Shown here: positions 37,530 to 45,425 of the stretch, piece by piece
Layout of the letters: each line of letters starts with the position of its first letter
Position numbering within the stretch: the stretch's first letter is position 1
Source of the DNA: Sphingobacteriales bacterium 44-15
GTDB lineage: Bacteria; Bacteroidota; Bacteroidia; Chitinophagales; Chitinophagaceae
Reading direction: 5' to 3'
DNA: 64,000 nucleotides
Assembly (NCBI GenBank): GCA_001899685.1
Contig: MKWG01000002.1
Span: forward strand, 1 to 64,000
Translations under genes and position numbers: made by a program
The notes under the pieces: generated by a model
Seen by the model: the letters and a program-made list of their open reading frames with translations, nothing else
Told to the model about the DNA's origin: nothing
Database searches by the model: none

Positions 37530-37793
37530 ATGCAACAAGCCCCGGGAAGGTATTCCAGGAAGAAGGTATTGTTATGGGCTGCGGCTCTTTTCTCAGCCCT
37601 GCCTTTGATTGGTCTTTTCTCTTCAAAGAGTAAAAAACAGGATAAGACCAATAATGAGACGGTGATCATGCTTTCGGAAGATGGAAGCCTGGTAGAAGTA
37701 GATAAGAAACTGCTGGCAGGGCCTGGTGAAAAGATAAGTAATGAAGAACTGCGGCGATGGATAAAAAATAAACCGCTGTCTGATGGAAAATAA
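37530..37793 (+). CDS. Small single-TM protein of the FeS/NrfD operon
   Basis: 87 residues from the ATG at 37530, 2 bp after the cytochrome stop. It has a basic start (PGRYSRKK), one TM (about 10-27, VLLWAAALFSALPLIGLF) and a hydrophilic tail with ETVIMLSEDGSLVEVDKKLL. That tail motif resembles EKVKLLSVKGEVIEVDRAFL near the N-terminus of the next protein, the FeS subunit. The gene overlaps the FeS gene by 11 bp. It may be a docking or assembly partner; the family is not recognised. Confidence 0.7.
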   Translation: MQQAPGRYSRKKVLLWAAALFSALPLIGLFSSKSKKQDKTNNETVIMLSEDGSLVEVDKKLLAGPGEKISNEELRRWIKNKPLSDGK

Positions 37794-38715
37794 AAAAACT
37801 TCGAGAAGAGAATTTCTTGCCGCCACAATCCTTGCATCCGCAGGTATGGCCGGCTGCGATGGTGAAAATAGCCCGTTTACCCCGGAAACTGAAGTAGCAT
37901 TGACAGGTGAGAAAGTAAAATTACTATCCGTAAAAGGGGAAGTGATTGAAGTAGACAGGGCCTTTTTAAAACCAGTCCCTGATCTTCCCAGGTTAACCAA
38001 TAGTGAAGAAAGAAAAGGAATACCCGGAAAGAAATTTGTAATGGTAATTGACCTGGCACGTTGCAAAAATTTAAAGAAGTGCCAGCAGGCATGCAACCAT
38101 ATGCACTATCTGCATCCGGGACAAAGCTGGATAAAGGTACATTCCATGCAGGATGGGGAACATACAGCCCCTTACTGGCAACCTACAACCTGTATGCATT
38201 GCGATGAACCACCCTGCGTAAAGGTTTGCCCGGTTGATGCAACCTTCAAAAGGCAGGATGGAATTGTAGCCATAGACAGCAACAGGTGTATTGGCTGCCG
38301 GTTTTGCATGGCAGCGTGCCCATATTCAACACGGGTATTTAATTGGGAAACGCCTGCTCTGCCCGAAGAAGTAGCGAAACAGCATTATTCCATCGAAACC
38401 AGCGTACCACAAAAAAGGGGAACAGTCGGCAAATGTGATTTCTGCCCGGATATGGTCAGAAAAGGGGAATTGCCGCACTGCGTATCTGCATGCCCGAACG
38501 GAGTGTTCATGTTTGGAGACATGAACGAAGATACCGTCACCAATGGAGCGGACACATTCCGCTTCAGCGAGTTAATAAAAGACAAAGCGGGCTATCGTTT
38601 AATGGAAGATCTCGGAACAAAACCCAGCGTGTATTACCTGCCACCCGTCAACCGCAACTTCCCTTTCGAATCAGGATTGGAAAACCAGAACCTTAACGAT
38701 CATGACCACCATTAA
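37783..38715 (+). CDS. Tat-exported 4Fe-4S electron-transfer subunit (NrfC/HybA-like)
   Basis: 310 residues. Twin-arginine start TSRREFLAAT with a lipobox-like AGMAGC (Cys25). Cysteine clusters: C94 and C100/C104 (ARCKNLKKCQQAC), C137-C140-C145-C149 (CMHCDEPPCVKVCP), C169-C172-C175-C179 (CIGCRFCMAACP), and C218-C221-C233-C237 (CDFCP...CVSACP). These can hold three to four 4Fe-4S clusters as in NrfC, DmsB and HybA. It passes electrons between the quinone-linked NrfD protein downstream (overlap 14 bp) and a periplasmic partner, perhaps the cytochrome c. No molybdopterin subunit lies in the window. Confidence 0.93.
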   Translation: MENKKTSRREFLAATILASAGMAGCDGENSPFTPETEVALTGEKVKLLSVKGEVIEVDRAFLKPVPDLPRLTNSEERKGIPGKKFVMVIDLARCKNLKKCQQACNHMHYLHPGQSWIKVHSMQDGEHTAPYWQPTTCMHCDEPPCVKVCPVDATFKRQDGIVAIDSNRCIGCRFCMAACPYSTRVFNWETPALPEEVAKQHYSIETSVPQKRGTVGKCDFCPDMVRKGELPHCVSACPNGVFMFGDMNEDTVTNGADTFRFSELIKDKAGYRLMEDLGTKPSVYYLPPVNRNFPFESGLENQNLNDHDHH

Positions 38716-40021
38716 TATTGCCGATACAACACCTGTTCCTGCTGAACAAATAGCAAAAGATCTTCTTCCCCAAAAATTCGGCAGAAGGGGAATGATCTGG
38801 ACATCAGTGTTGATACTGTTGTTTTTGACAGGCATTATTGCGTATTTCCGCCAACTCAGGCAGGGGCTTGTGGTAACCAGCATGAGAGATTATGTATCCT
38901 GGGGTATCTATATTTCTAATTTTGTATTCTTTGTTGCCATCAGCCTGGTAGGATCATTGATTACGGCGGTATTCAGGCTTGCCAATGTAAAATGGGCAAC
39001 TCCTCTTACCAGGATCGCGGAAATCATTGCTGTATCAGCCATCGTTTTTGCAGCGCTGATCATCATAGTGGACATGGGCCGCCCGGAAAGAATGCTGAAC
39101 CTTTTCATCTATGGAAGAATACAATCGCCCATTATGTGGGATGTAATTGTGATCAGCACTTATTTCGTCATCAGCTTACTGCTACTCTATCTTCCCCTGT
39201 TGCCCGATCTCAGGATACTCATCAACTCAAAAGCGCCCCAATGGTTAAAAAGATTATACCGTTTCCAGGGTTCTTTCTGGAAAGGAACAGCCGAACAATT
39301 TAAAATCAGCGAAAGGTCAATTACTATTCTTTGCATTGCCATCATACCTGTTGCTTTCAGCATACATACTGTTACTTCATGGTTGTTTGCCACAACATAC
39401 CGGCCGGGATGGGACAGTACTAACTTTGGCGCTTATTTTATTTCAGGGGCCTTTCTTGTAGGCTCCGGGGCGGTAGTGGTTGCCATGTATGTCTTCAGAA
39501 AATATTATCACCTTGAGAAATATATTACTGAAATGCATTTCGAAAAAATGGGCAGGGTGGTAGTGTTGCTTTGCCTGTTATATCTGTATTTTAATATCAA
39601 CGAATACATGGTCCCGGCTTTTAAAATGAAAAAGCCGGAAGAGGCTCATTTGGGAGGGCTATTCACCGGCGAATTTGCCCCTATGTTTTGGTTTGCGATA
39701 GTTGTTGGTATGATCATACCCATTATTATACTATTGTTTAAAAAGGGAAGAAAGCCGCTTCCTATGTTCATTACGGGGATTATGATAGTAGTGGGCGCAT
39801 GGTTCAAGCGTTACCTGATTGTCACGCCTACGCTGCTGCACCCGTTTTTGCCAATGAGTGATGTGCCTGCTGCTTATCGGCATTATTTCCCCAGTTGGGA
39901 AGAGTGGGCGATCACCATTGGTTCTCTGGCGGGAGCATTGCTCGTGATGACTTTTTTTGTAAGGATATACCCAATCATTCCTATTCAAGAAACGATAAGC
40001 GAAAGTCATGAAGAAGAATAA
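38702..40021 (+). CDS. NrfD/PsrC-family membrane quinol-interacting subunit
   Basis: 439 residues with about nine to ten TM helices (for example 33-52, 67-92, 108-128, 150-175, 205-228, 240-262). It matches the NrfD/PsrC family by the segment VDMGRPERM and by its size. These proteins exchange electrons with menaquinone in the inner membrane and hold an FeS partner on the outer face. Its start overlaps the FeS gene and its stop overlaps the next gene, so the trio is translationally coupled. Longer than NrfD (~320), closer to the type in alternative complex III and related modules. Confidence 0.93.
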   Translation: MTTINIADTTPVPAEQIAKDLLPQKFGRRGMIWTSVLILLFLTGIIAYFRQLRQGLVVTSMRDYVSWGIYISNFVFFVAISLVGSLITAVFRLANVKWATPLTRIAEIIAVSAIVFAALIIIVDMGRPERMLNLFIYGRIQSPIMWDVIVISTYFVISLLLLYLPLLPDLRILINSKAPQWLKRLYRFQGSFWKGTAEQFKISERSITILCIAIIPVAFSIHTVTSWLFATTYRPGWDSTNFGAYFISGAFLVGSGAVVVAMYVFRKYYHLEKYITEMHFEKMGRVVVLLCLLYLYFNINEYMVPAFKMKKPEEAHLGGLFTGEFAPMFWFAIVVGMIIPIIILLFKKGRKPLPMFITGIMIVVGAWFKRYLIVTPTLLHPFLPMSDVPAAYRHYFPSWEEWAITIGSLAGALLVMTFFVRIYPIIPIQETISESHEEE

Positions 40022-40886
40022 ATATATTTTGTTGTTATCCCTTTTTGTGCTGGCATACGTTCAGCAAGCTGCGGCCCAGGAGAAGGAGGTAGTTAAAGAA
40101 ATGGTAAGACTGAAATATTACAACGACAGTAACAGGGTGCAGTATCTCCTTATAGAAAGCTTATTGCGAAAAGGAAATAATGTAGCGCCGCAGCAAAACA
40201 AAGCCTACGAGCTGTATCTCGACAGCAAGGACAACAGCAGCCTTATTGCAAAAGTGGTCACCGATGAGGCTGGCAGGGCAAAAAGCTTTTTACCGCCTTC
40301 GCTGAAAGATGCCTGGGATGCCGGTGCACAGCATACTTTTATTGCTGTTGAACCGGGAGAGGAAGATGCGAAAACAGAGCTTGAAGTGGCAAAGGCGAAG
40401 ATCAGCATTGATACAACTTCTGATGAAGGAACAAGAAGTATAACTGTTGAAGTGCAGAAATATGAAAGCGGCAAATGGCTGCCTGCGCCAGAAGTAGAGC
40501 TGAAAGTAGGCATTCAACGGCTTGGCGCTGTGCTTAGTGCAGGCGAAGAAGAGACTTATACTACCGACTCAAGCGGAACAGTAACGGTTGAGTTTAAAAA
40601 AGACAGTTTGCCCGGCGATGAAAAAGGTAATATAGTACTGGCGGCAAAAGCAGAAGATAACGACCAGTTCGGCAACCTGCTTATTACAAAAACCGTTCCC
40701 TGGGGGGAAAAAGTTAAACCAGACGACAGTTTCTTTCACCAGCGTGCGCTCTGGGCAACAAAATTCCATACTCCGATATGGCTGTTATTCATGGCATACT
40801 CAATAGTAATAGGTGTTTGGGCAACAATCATTTACCTCATATTTCAGATCATTAAGATTAAAAAGACAGGGCAGTCAGTGAGTTAA
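40008..40886 (+). CDS. Membrane-anchored periplasmic protein of the FeS/NrfD operon
   Basis: 292 residues: signal peptide (to about 23, LAYVQQAAAQ), a periplasmic region of beta-sandwich character (about 30-235, with two Ig-like stretches such as ITVEVQKYESGKWLPAPEVE), and a C-terminal TM (about 258-282, IWLLFMAYSIVIGVWATII) with a basic tail KIKKTG. No known family. The 14-bp overlap with the NrfD gene argues that it belongs to the complex, perhaps as a scaffold. It ends the operon. Confidence 0.7.
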   Translation: MKKNKYILLLSLFVLAYVQQAAAQEKEVVKEMVRLKYYNDSNRVQYLLIESLLRKGNNVAPQQNKAYELYLDSKDNSSLIAKVVTDEAGRAKSFLPPSLKDAWDAGAQHTFIAVEPGEEDAKTELEVAKAKISIDTTSDEGTRSITVEVQKYESGKWLPAPEVELKVGIQRLGAVLSAGEEETYTTDSSGTVTVEFKKDSLPGDEKGNIVLAAKAEDNDQFGNLLITKTVPWGEKVKPDDSFFHQRALWATKFHTPIWLLFMAYSIVIGVWATIIYLIFQIIKIKKTGQSVS

Positions 40887-40899
40887 TAGCAGAAACAGC

Positions 40900-41196
40900 T
40901 TGCAACCGACAAACATTCAGATATTCAATTTTTCATTAACTTATAATTCCAGAAGAACGACAGAAATAAATACTTCGATCGTTGACGGTTATGTTGGCCT
41001 TTTAGATAATCTGAGTACTGACAACAAACTTGACCTTATATCTAAGTTGACCGCTTCGGTTAAGACTGACTTGACCAACAAAAAATCCTCATTCAAAAAA
41101 GCCTTTGATGCTTTTGACTCAAAAAAATCTGCCGAAGAAATTATTGAAGAAATACGTAACAGTAGAGTTTCTACCAGACAAATTGAAGCCTTTTGA
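40900..41196 (+). CDS. Antitoxin-like protein of a VapBC/PIN-type module, start uncertain
   Basis: 98 residues from a TTG start. The core TEINTSIVDGYVGLLDNLST and the C-terminal EEIRNSRVSTRQIEAF are helical and acidic, as in small antitoxins. The stop codon overlaps the start of a PIN-domain toxin frame. No ATG exists in a sensible place: ACG at the codon where similar proteins would begin suggests a lost start (T to C). I therefore regard the gene as possibly inactive. The pairing with PIN is the main support for the call. Confidence 0.5.
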   Translation: MQPTNIQIFNFSLTYNSRRTTEINTSIVDGYVGLLDNLSTDNKLDLISKLTASVKTDLTNKKSSFKKAFDAFDSKKSAEEIIEEIRNSRVSTRQIEAF

Positions 41197-41595
41197 AAAA
41201 ATATCTCATTGACACCAATATTGCCATCTTTTACATGAAGGGCAAGTTTGACCTTGAAGCAAAGTTTGACAAAGTAACTGCGGACGATTGCTTTATTTCT
41301 GAAATGACTTTGGCTGAACATAAATTTGGTGTTGAAAAAAGCGAGAAGCCAGAAAGAATAAAAAAGCTTTAGACAACTTTTTAACGGGCATACAAATACT
41401 TCCCATTTTCCATTCGCTGGACTTGTATGCAAAAGAAAAAGCACGACTACAAAAAGCAGGAACACCAGTTGATGACTTTGATCTTTTAATTAGCGTGACT
41501 GCTGTAATGCATAAGTTGATAATGGTTACCAACAACACAAATCATTTCAAACGTATTCGCTGAATAAATTGGAAGATTGGACGAAAGCAGAATAG
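41193..41595 (+). pseudogene. PIN-domain (VapC-like) toxin, broken by two frameshifts
   Basis: Starting at TTG 41193 the frame reads KKYLIDTNIAIFYMKG, a PIN-domain opening with the acidic active-site Asp (DTN), and continues through SEMTLAEHKFGVEKS. At about 41365 a one-base loss in an A-rich run ends it at a TAG. The next frame resumes the domain (KALDNFLTGIQILPIF, GTPVDDFDLLISVTAV, VTNNTNHFKRI) with its later acidic residues. A second shift near 41560 leads to the final LNKLEDWTKAE. The pieces together form a complete PIN protein of about 134 residues; as it stands the gene is dead. Confidence 0.75.
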
Positions 41596-41596
41596 C

Positions 41597-41753
41597 ACAA
41601 ACGTACAATATAGGGCGTTTGGCCCTGGCTTTGTACAATTTCTTTCAACACACTGAAATTTCACAGAACCGGCAAAAGCGTTCCACACTTGAAAACCTAA
41701 TTGAGATAGCTGAACAACAAATCAGGATAGGTAAATTTTTCAGGCTGCTTTAA
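41597..41753 (+). pseudogene. Short C-terminal protein remnant
   Basis: An open stretch without start codon encodes about 50 residues (AQTYNIGRLALALYNFF, QKRSTLENLIEIAEQQI, ending GKFFRLL) up to a TAA at 41751. Composition looks like coding sequence and it is directly downstream of the dead toxin. I do not recognise the family; it may be the tail of a deleted gene. Confidence 0.3.
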
Positions 41754-41786
41754 AAAAATCACAGAAAAAACTTGCGAAACCGAAAA

Positions 41787-41806
41787 GTTGCATATATATT
41801 TGCAAC
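41787..41806 (+). promoter_or_regulatory. Palindromic operator overlapping the ArsR-family gene promoter
   Basis: GTTGCATATATATTTGCAAC has perfect 6-bp arms (GTTGCA/TGCAAC). It encloses the Bacteroidota -7 box TATATTTG (41795-41802), 35 bp before the ATG of the ArsR-like regulator. A repressor bound here would block its own promoter, which fits autoregulation. Confidence 0.6.
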
Positions 41807-41836
41807 CAATCAGTTTCTTTAAATAATAACTACAAA

Positions 41837-42157
41837 ATGAGAAGAGATGTTTTCCAGGCCATAGCCGACCCGACAAGGCGGGCTATCATCGCCTTAATTG
41901 CATTGCAGGCAATGACACCAAACGCCATTGCCGAAAACTTCAATACTACAAGACAGGCTGTTTCAAAACACCTTCGCATTTTAACGGAATGCGAATTGGT
42001 AAAACAGGAGCAACAGGGCAGGGAGATCTATTACTCACTTGAAATTGAAAAGATGAAGGAGATTGACAACTGGCTTAGCCAATACAGGAAAATCTGGGAA
42101 ACCAGGTTCAAGCAGCTTGACAATGTATTATCAACAATCAAAAAACAAAAAAAATGA
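41837..42157 (+). CDS. ArsR-family winged-helix transcription regulator
   Basis: 106 residues. The winged helix covers about 8-80: [37 protein letters not shown] (recognition helix), [14 protein letters not shown] (wing). No cysteine-pair metal site of classical ArsR, so it belongs to the group linked to SRPBCC enzymes or binding proteins. The stop overlaps the start of the SRPBCC gene (ATGA), the usual two-gene operon. The palindrome at 41787 is its likely operator. Confidence 0.93.
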   Translation: MRRDVFQAIADPTRRAIIALIALQAMTPNAIAENFNTTRQAVSKHLRILTECELVKQEQQGREIYYSLEIEKMKEIDNWLSQYRKIWETRFKQLDNVLSTIKKQKK

Positions 42158-42651
42158 GCAATAACCTTCTATTTGATTTCACCGTTGACAAATCAAGAAA
42201 GACAGTATACATCAACAGGGAATTTGATGCCGGGCTTTCGCTGGTATGGGACGCTTTTACCAAACAGGCGCTGCTGGATCAATGGCTGGCGCCCAAACCC
42301 TGGTCGTGCAAAACGAAATACATGGATTTCAAAGTTGGCGGTAAAAGATTGTATGCCATGGTAAGTCCGGAAGGACAGGAGCGTTGGGGAATCCAGGAAT
42401 ACACTTCCATTACTCCGAAAACCAACTTTAAAATGTATAATGCTTTTTCGGATGAAGAGGGGAACCCCGAATTGCCGGGCTCTGAATGGGATCATACTTT
42501 CAGCGAACAAAACGGAAGAACCAAAGTGAGTATCACTATTTATAATGAATCCCTTGACAGGTTGGAAAGGATACTTGATGGCTTCACACAGGGAATGAAA
42601 ATGTCATTGGGCAACCTGGAGGATCTACTGGCAACATTATCCAAAAAATAG
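42154..42651 (+). CDS. SRPBCC/AHSA1-domain protein
   Basis: 165 residues covering one Aha1/START-like fold: [20 protein letters not shown] (about 13-32), [35 protein letters not shown] and the C-terminal long helix [23 protein letters not shown]. The fold forms a hydrophobic ligand cavity. Co-translated with the ArsR-family regulator, a common arrangement in which the ligand and role are usually unknown. Confidence 0.92.
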   Translation: MSNNLLFDFTVDKSRKTVYINREFDAGLSLVWDAFTKQALLDQWLAPKPWSCKTKYMDFKVGGKRLYAMVSPEGQERWGIQEYTSITPKTNFKMYNAFSDEEGNPELPGSEWDHTFSEQNGRTKVSITIYNESLDRLERILDGFTQGMKMSLGNLEDLLATLSKK

Positions 42652-42711
42652 TACCGCTTTGGCTTTACCATTTTGGCAGTCTCTCTCAATAAGGCATTCT
42701 ATAGGTGGTTC

Positions 42712-42815
42712 CGGGCGCATTTTAAATTTTCGCACCATTTCTCCCCTCTCTGCTGCGCGGAGAGGGGATTGCAGGGGTGAAGGAAATATGTGCCGCGAAA
42801 ATCTGAAATGCGCCC
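42712..42815. mobile_element. MITE-like inverted-repeat element, copy 1
   Basis: A 104-bp element with terminal inverted repeats of about 22 bp (left GGGCGCATTTTAAATTTTCG; right end reads GGGCGCATTTCAGATTTTCG on the other strand). It is flanked by 7-bp direct repeats GTGGTTC at 42705-42711 and 42816-42822. The interior contains a CCCCTCTC...GAGAGGGG hairpin and GGGGTGAAGG, resembling the ends of the permease-linked repeats. Two relatives lie at 45822 and 48694. Confidence 0.75.
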
Positions 42816-43002
42816 GTGGTTCTCAGTGCAGGAATGTTGTTTTTTGTATTTTAGTTTGCTAAAAACAACCATTACGTTAGGTTTGGAACGCCTGGTTCAA
42901 ATATCCTGACAGGAACACTCTTTCACTAACGGAACAATGAAGTCTATAGACAACAACGACAGCCATCAGCAGGCAGTAATCCTAACAACCGAAAATGCTT
43001 GC

Positions 43003-43010
43003 TAACTTTG
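43003..43010 (+). promoter_or_regulatory. Bacteroidota -7 box of the Crp/Fnr-family gene
   Basis: TAACTTTG fits TAnnTTTG and lies only 4 bp before the ATG, predicting an almost leaderless mRNA. The 42823-43002 stretch upstream holds nothing else recognised. Confidence 0.45.
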
Positions 43011-43014
43011 TAAG

Positions 43015-43590
43015 ATGCACGGCCAGCTATTACAACTCATATCTCAAAAGATAACACTTTCCGACAACGACAGGGAATTGTGCTTGCAGTATTTTGAACC
43101 TGTGCTTTTCCCGAAAAACCAAATCATTGAGAAAGAAGGCAGCATTCCAAAATATCTGTATTTTGTAATATCCGGTTTTGTACGCCTGTTCCATTATAAC
43201 GACAATGGCGATGAGGTGACAACACATATCAATTGTCCTCCCGGCTTCATTACGTCTTATTCTGATTTTATCAACCAAATCAAATCGAACGAGAATGTAG
43301 AATGCATCACAGGATGTGAGCTGTTGAGAATAACAAAAGCGGACGTAGTGCTGCTGACACAGCAAAGCGCCGCGTTCAGGGATTTCAGCATTTCGGTTTT
43401 TCAACAATCGCTTGCATATAACGAAACCCGCTCAAAAGAATTGGCAACACTCACTGCAGAGCAGCGCTACCAAAAGCTCCTTGAAAATTATCCGGACATC
43501 CTGCATAACGTTCCCCTGCAATATATCGCTTCGTTTTTGGGAATGAACCCTAAAAGCCTGAGCAGGATCCGGAAAGGGATCATTAAGTAA
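43015..43590 (+). CDS. Crp/Fnr-family regulator (cyclic-nucleotide-binding fold)
   Basis: 191 residues. Cupin-type cyclic-nucleotide-binding fold at about 20-115 (LFPKNQIIEKEGSIPKYLYF, VISGFVRLFHYNDNGDE) and a helical C-terminal region (about 145-191) with YIASFLGMNPKSLSRIRK, a helix-turn-helix motif as in the Bacteroidota Crp/Fnr group. No cysteine cluster for oxygen sensing is visible. It is followed 63 bp later by an epimerase-type gene on the same strand, a likely target or operon partner. Confidence 0.92.
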   Translation: MHGQLLQLISQKITLSDNDRELCLQYFEPVLFPKNQIIEKEGSIPKYLYFVISGFVRLFHYNDNGDEVTTHINCPPGFITSYSDFINQIKSNENVECITGCELLRITKADVVLLTQQSAAFRDFSISVFQQSLAYNETRSKELATLTAEQRYQKLLENYPDILHNVPLQYIASFLGMNPKSLSRIRKGIIK

Positions 43591-43653
43591 CATTTGTGAA
43601 GTGCAGGCTCATCCGGAATTTTAAATTTTGTGCCGTAATTAAAACATCAAAAT

Positions 43654-44664
43654 ATGGCACAGAAAAATTTAGCGTTGGTTACCGGTGCAAACGGGCATCT
43701 TGGCAACAACCTGGTGAGATTGCTTATCAGCAAAGGTATTCCTGTCCGGGCTTCTGTTCGTAACACAGACAAAGGGCCTTTTTGCGGGGTGGATTGTGAA
43801 GTGGTGCATGCCGACATCACCGACAAGCAATCATTGATAAGCGCTTTGCAGGGCGTGGAAATATTATATGCTGCCGGCGCAGCATTCAGGCTCTGGGCGA
43901 AAGACCCGAAAAAAGAAATCTATGATGTGAACCTGGCAGGCACAAAAAATACTGTTGAGGCAGCAGCCGAAGCAGGTGTAAAACGCATTGTATATGTAAG
44001 TTCAATAGCTGCATTGAGTTATTCAAAACTTCCTGCAAAAGAAAGCTACGGTTACAATCCCGACCGCAGGGATATGTATTACAATTCAAAAAATGACGGG
44101 GAAAAGCTCGCATTTGAACTGGCAAAAAAGCATAATATCGAATTAGTTTCTGTGCTACCCTCCGCAATGATCGGAAGTGAAGCGTTTGCACCCCTTAATG
44201 TTTCATACAACATTATCAGTCTGATTCTGAAAAAAGCAATTCCCGTTGAAACCAACATTACGCTGAACTGGATTGATGTGAAAGACGTAGCCGAAGGCTG
44301 CTACTTAGCCGCAACAAAAGGCAGAAATGGCGAACGCTATATTTTAGCAAACGAAAAATGCATGTCTATCAAACAGACAACAAAAATTGCACAGGAACTT
44401 TTCCCTGAACTGCACATTAAAATGCCGGTTGCGGTACCTAAGCCGGTATTGTTTGCTATTGCGTGGCTCATGGAGGCAGTAAGCAAAATAAATGGCAAAG
44501 CCCCCTTGCTTTCCACCAAAGCAGTTGCGATGTTTTCAGGACTGCAACAAAACTTTGACATTTCAAAAGCCCATACAGAGTTAGGTTTCAGACCCAAAGA
44601 CACAACACAAGCCGTAAGGGAAGCAATGTGCTATTTATATGAGAACGGAGATCGCTTTAAGTAA
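43654..44664 (+). CDS. NAD(P)-dependent epimerase/reductase (extended SDR, dihydroflavonol-reductase-like)
   Basis: 336 residues. Nucleotide-binding motif VTGANGHLGNNL (9-20, GxxGxxG), DVNLAGTKNTVEAA (about 91-104) and catalytic Y142xxxK146 (YYNSK) with an upstream Ser in VSSIAALS. The length and motif order fit the extended SDR class of 3-beta-HSD/DFR-like enzymes that reduce carbonyls or epimerise sugars. The substrate is not readable. It follows the Crp/Fnr-family gene. Confidence 0.9.
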   Translation: MAQKNLALVTGANGHLGNNLVRLLISKGIPVRASVRNTDKGPFCGVDCEVVHADITDKQSLISALQGVEILYAAGAAFRLWAKDPKKEIYDVNLAGTKNTVEAAAEAGVKRIVYVSSIAALSYSKLPAKESYGYNPDRRDMYYNSKNDGEKLAFELAKKHNIELVSVLPSAMIGSEAFAPLNVSYNIISLILKKAIPVETNITLNWIDVKDVAEGCYLAATKGRNGERYILANEKCMSIKQTTKIAQELFPELHIKMPVAVPKPVLFAIAWLMEAVSKINGKAPLLSTKAVAMFSGLQQNFDISKAHTELGFRPKDTTQAVREAMCYLYENGDRFK

Positions 44665-44832
44665 CCTGTAGTACTTATTAGTTTCCGGTTGGCGCCACCT
44701 GTCTGATAGTTCGGAAAGATTGCCCAATCAGTCTGCTTAATTTCACCGGGGCCGGGCTAAAAGAAAAAATCTTAATTACACTTTGTAATTCAAAGCACTT
44801 TTTATACTTTTAAGCCATAACTTTCTATCATC

Positions 44833-44913
44833 ATGAAAAATAAACCAGGGAAAACCAGCGGTTTACTAGCCGGTATACTATTAGGGTCTCTTACAAAAAA
44901 ATCAACAGTATGA
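44833..44913 (+). CDS. Possible 26-residue leader peptide or remnant
   Basis: ATG at 44833 opens MKNKPGKTSGLLAGILLGSL... ending at a TGA (44911-44913) that overlaps the ATG of the next gene (ATGA). The short hydrophobic centre could be a truncated membrane protein, or a leader whose translation couples the next gene. There is no homology I can name. Confidence 0.3.
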   Translation: MKNKPGKTSGLLAGILLGSLTKKSTV

Positions 44914-45245
44914 AGATTTCAGTAACAAAATTTATTATTGTCTTCCTCATTTCAGCATTTGCCTTTCAATTTATCTCTAACTCAGTGCTGGGACCTGAAG
45001 TGCGGCTTTTTCCCGCGGACGGTGAGTGGTTCCCGGGAAACGGGTCGCCAATAGCCTGGAAGGGTACTTTAGCCATCATAGTATATCCTGTCAAATTTAT
45101 TTTGATCAGGCCGCTGTCTTTTTTAGGTAAAGATCCTGACCCGGTGCCCCCTGTTCTGCTTGTTGCCTTTGCTGTCTACTGGACAGCCATGGCATTGGTG
45201 CTTTATTATATTCTCAGAAAAATAAACATTCTTAAAGAAAAATGA
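44910..45245 (+). CDS. Small hypothetical membrane protein
   Basis: 111 residues with TM segments at about 5-27 (FIIVFLISAFAFQFISN), 50-70 (WKGTLAIIVYPVKFILIRPL) and 78-102 (VPPVLLVAFAVYWTAMALVLYYIL), and a basic end. No family recognised. The gene is intact by length and hydrophobic pattern and is preceded by the overlapping short frame. It lies among decayed genes. Confidence 0.55.
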   Translation: MKISVTKFIIVFLISAFAFQFISNSVLGPEVRLFPADGEWFPGNGSPIAWKGTLAIIVYPVKFILIRPLSFLGKDPDPVPPVLLVAFAVYWTAMALVLYYILRKINILKEK

Positions 45246-45278
45246 TCTTTAAAAGGGTTACGTTATGAATAAACATCT

Positions 45279-45425
45279 ATGAGCAGACTGGAAGAAATAT
45301 ACTATGAAGCGAAGTCTGACAAATGGCTTAAGCGGTTTGCTGTTTTTTGTCGCATTTCCCTGGCAGCAGGCTTTATTCCGGCAGGCTACGTTAAAATCAT
45401 GGGTGAACGTTTTGCAGCTGGCTAC
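45279..45425 (+). pseudogene. 5' fragment of a DoxX-family membrane protein gene
   Basis: The first 49 codons (MSRLEEIYYEAKSDKWLK, then VFCRISLAAGFIPAGYVKIMG) look like the N-terminus and first TM of a DoxX-like protein. After GERFAAGY the similarity stops and the frame ends about 14 codons later. From here the sequence belongs to a nucleotidyltransferase in another frame. So the gene is truncated by a junction at about 45415-45428. Confidence 0.6.
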
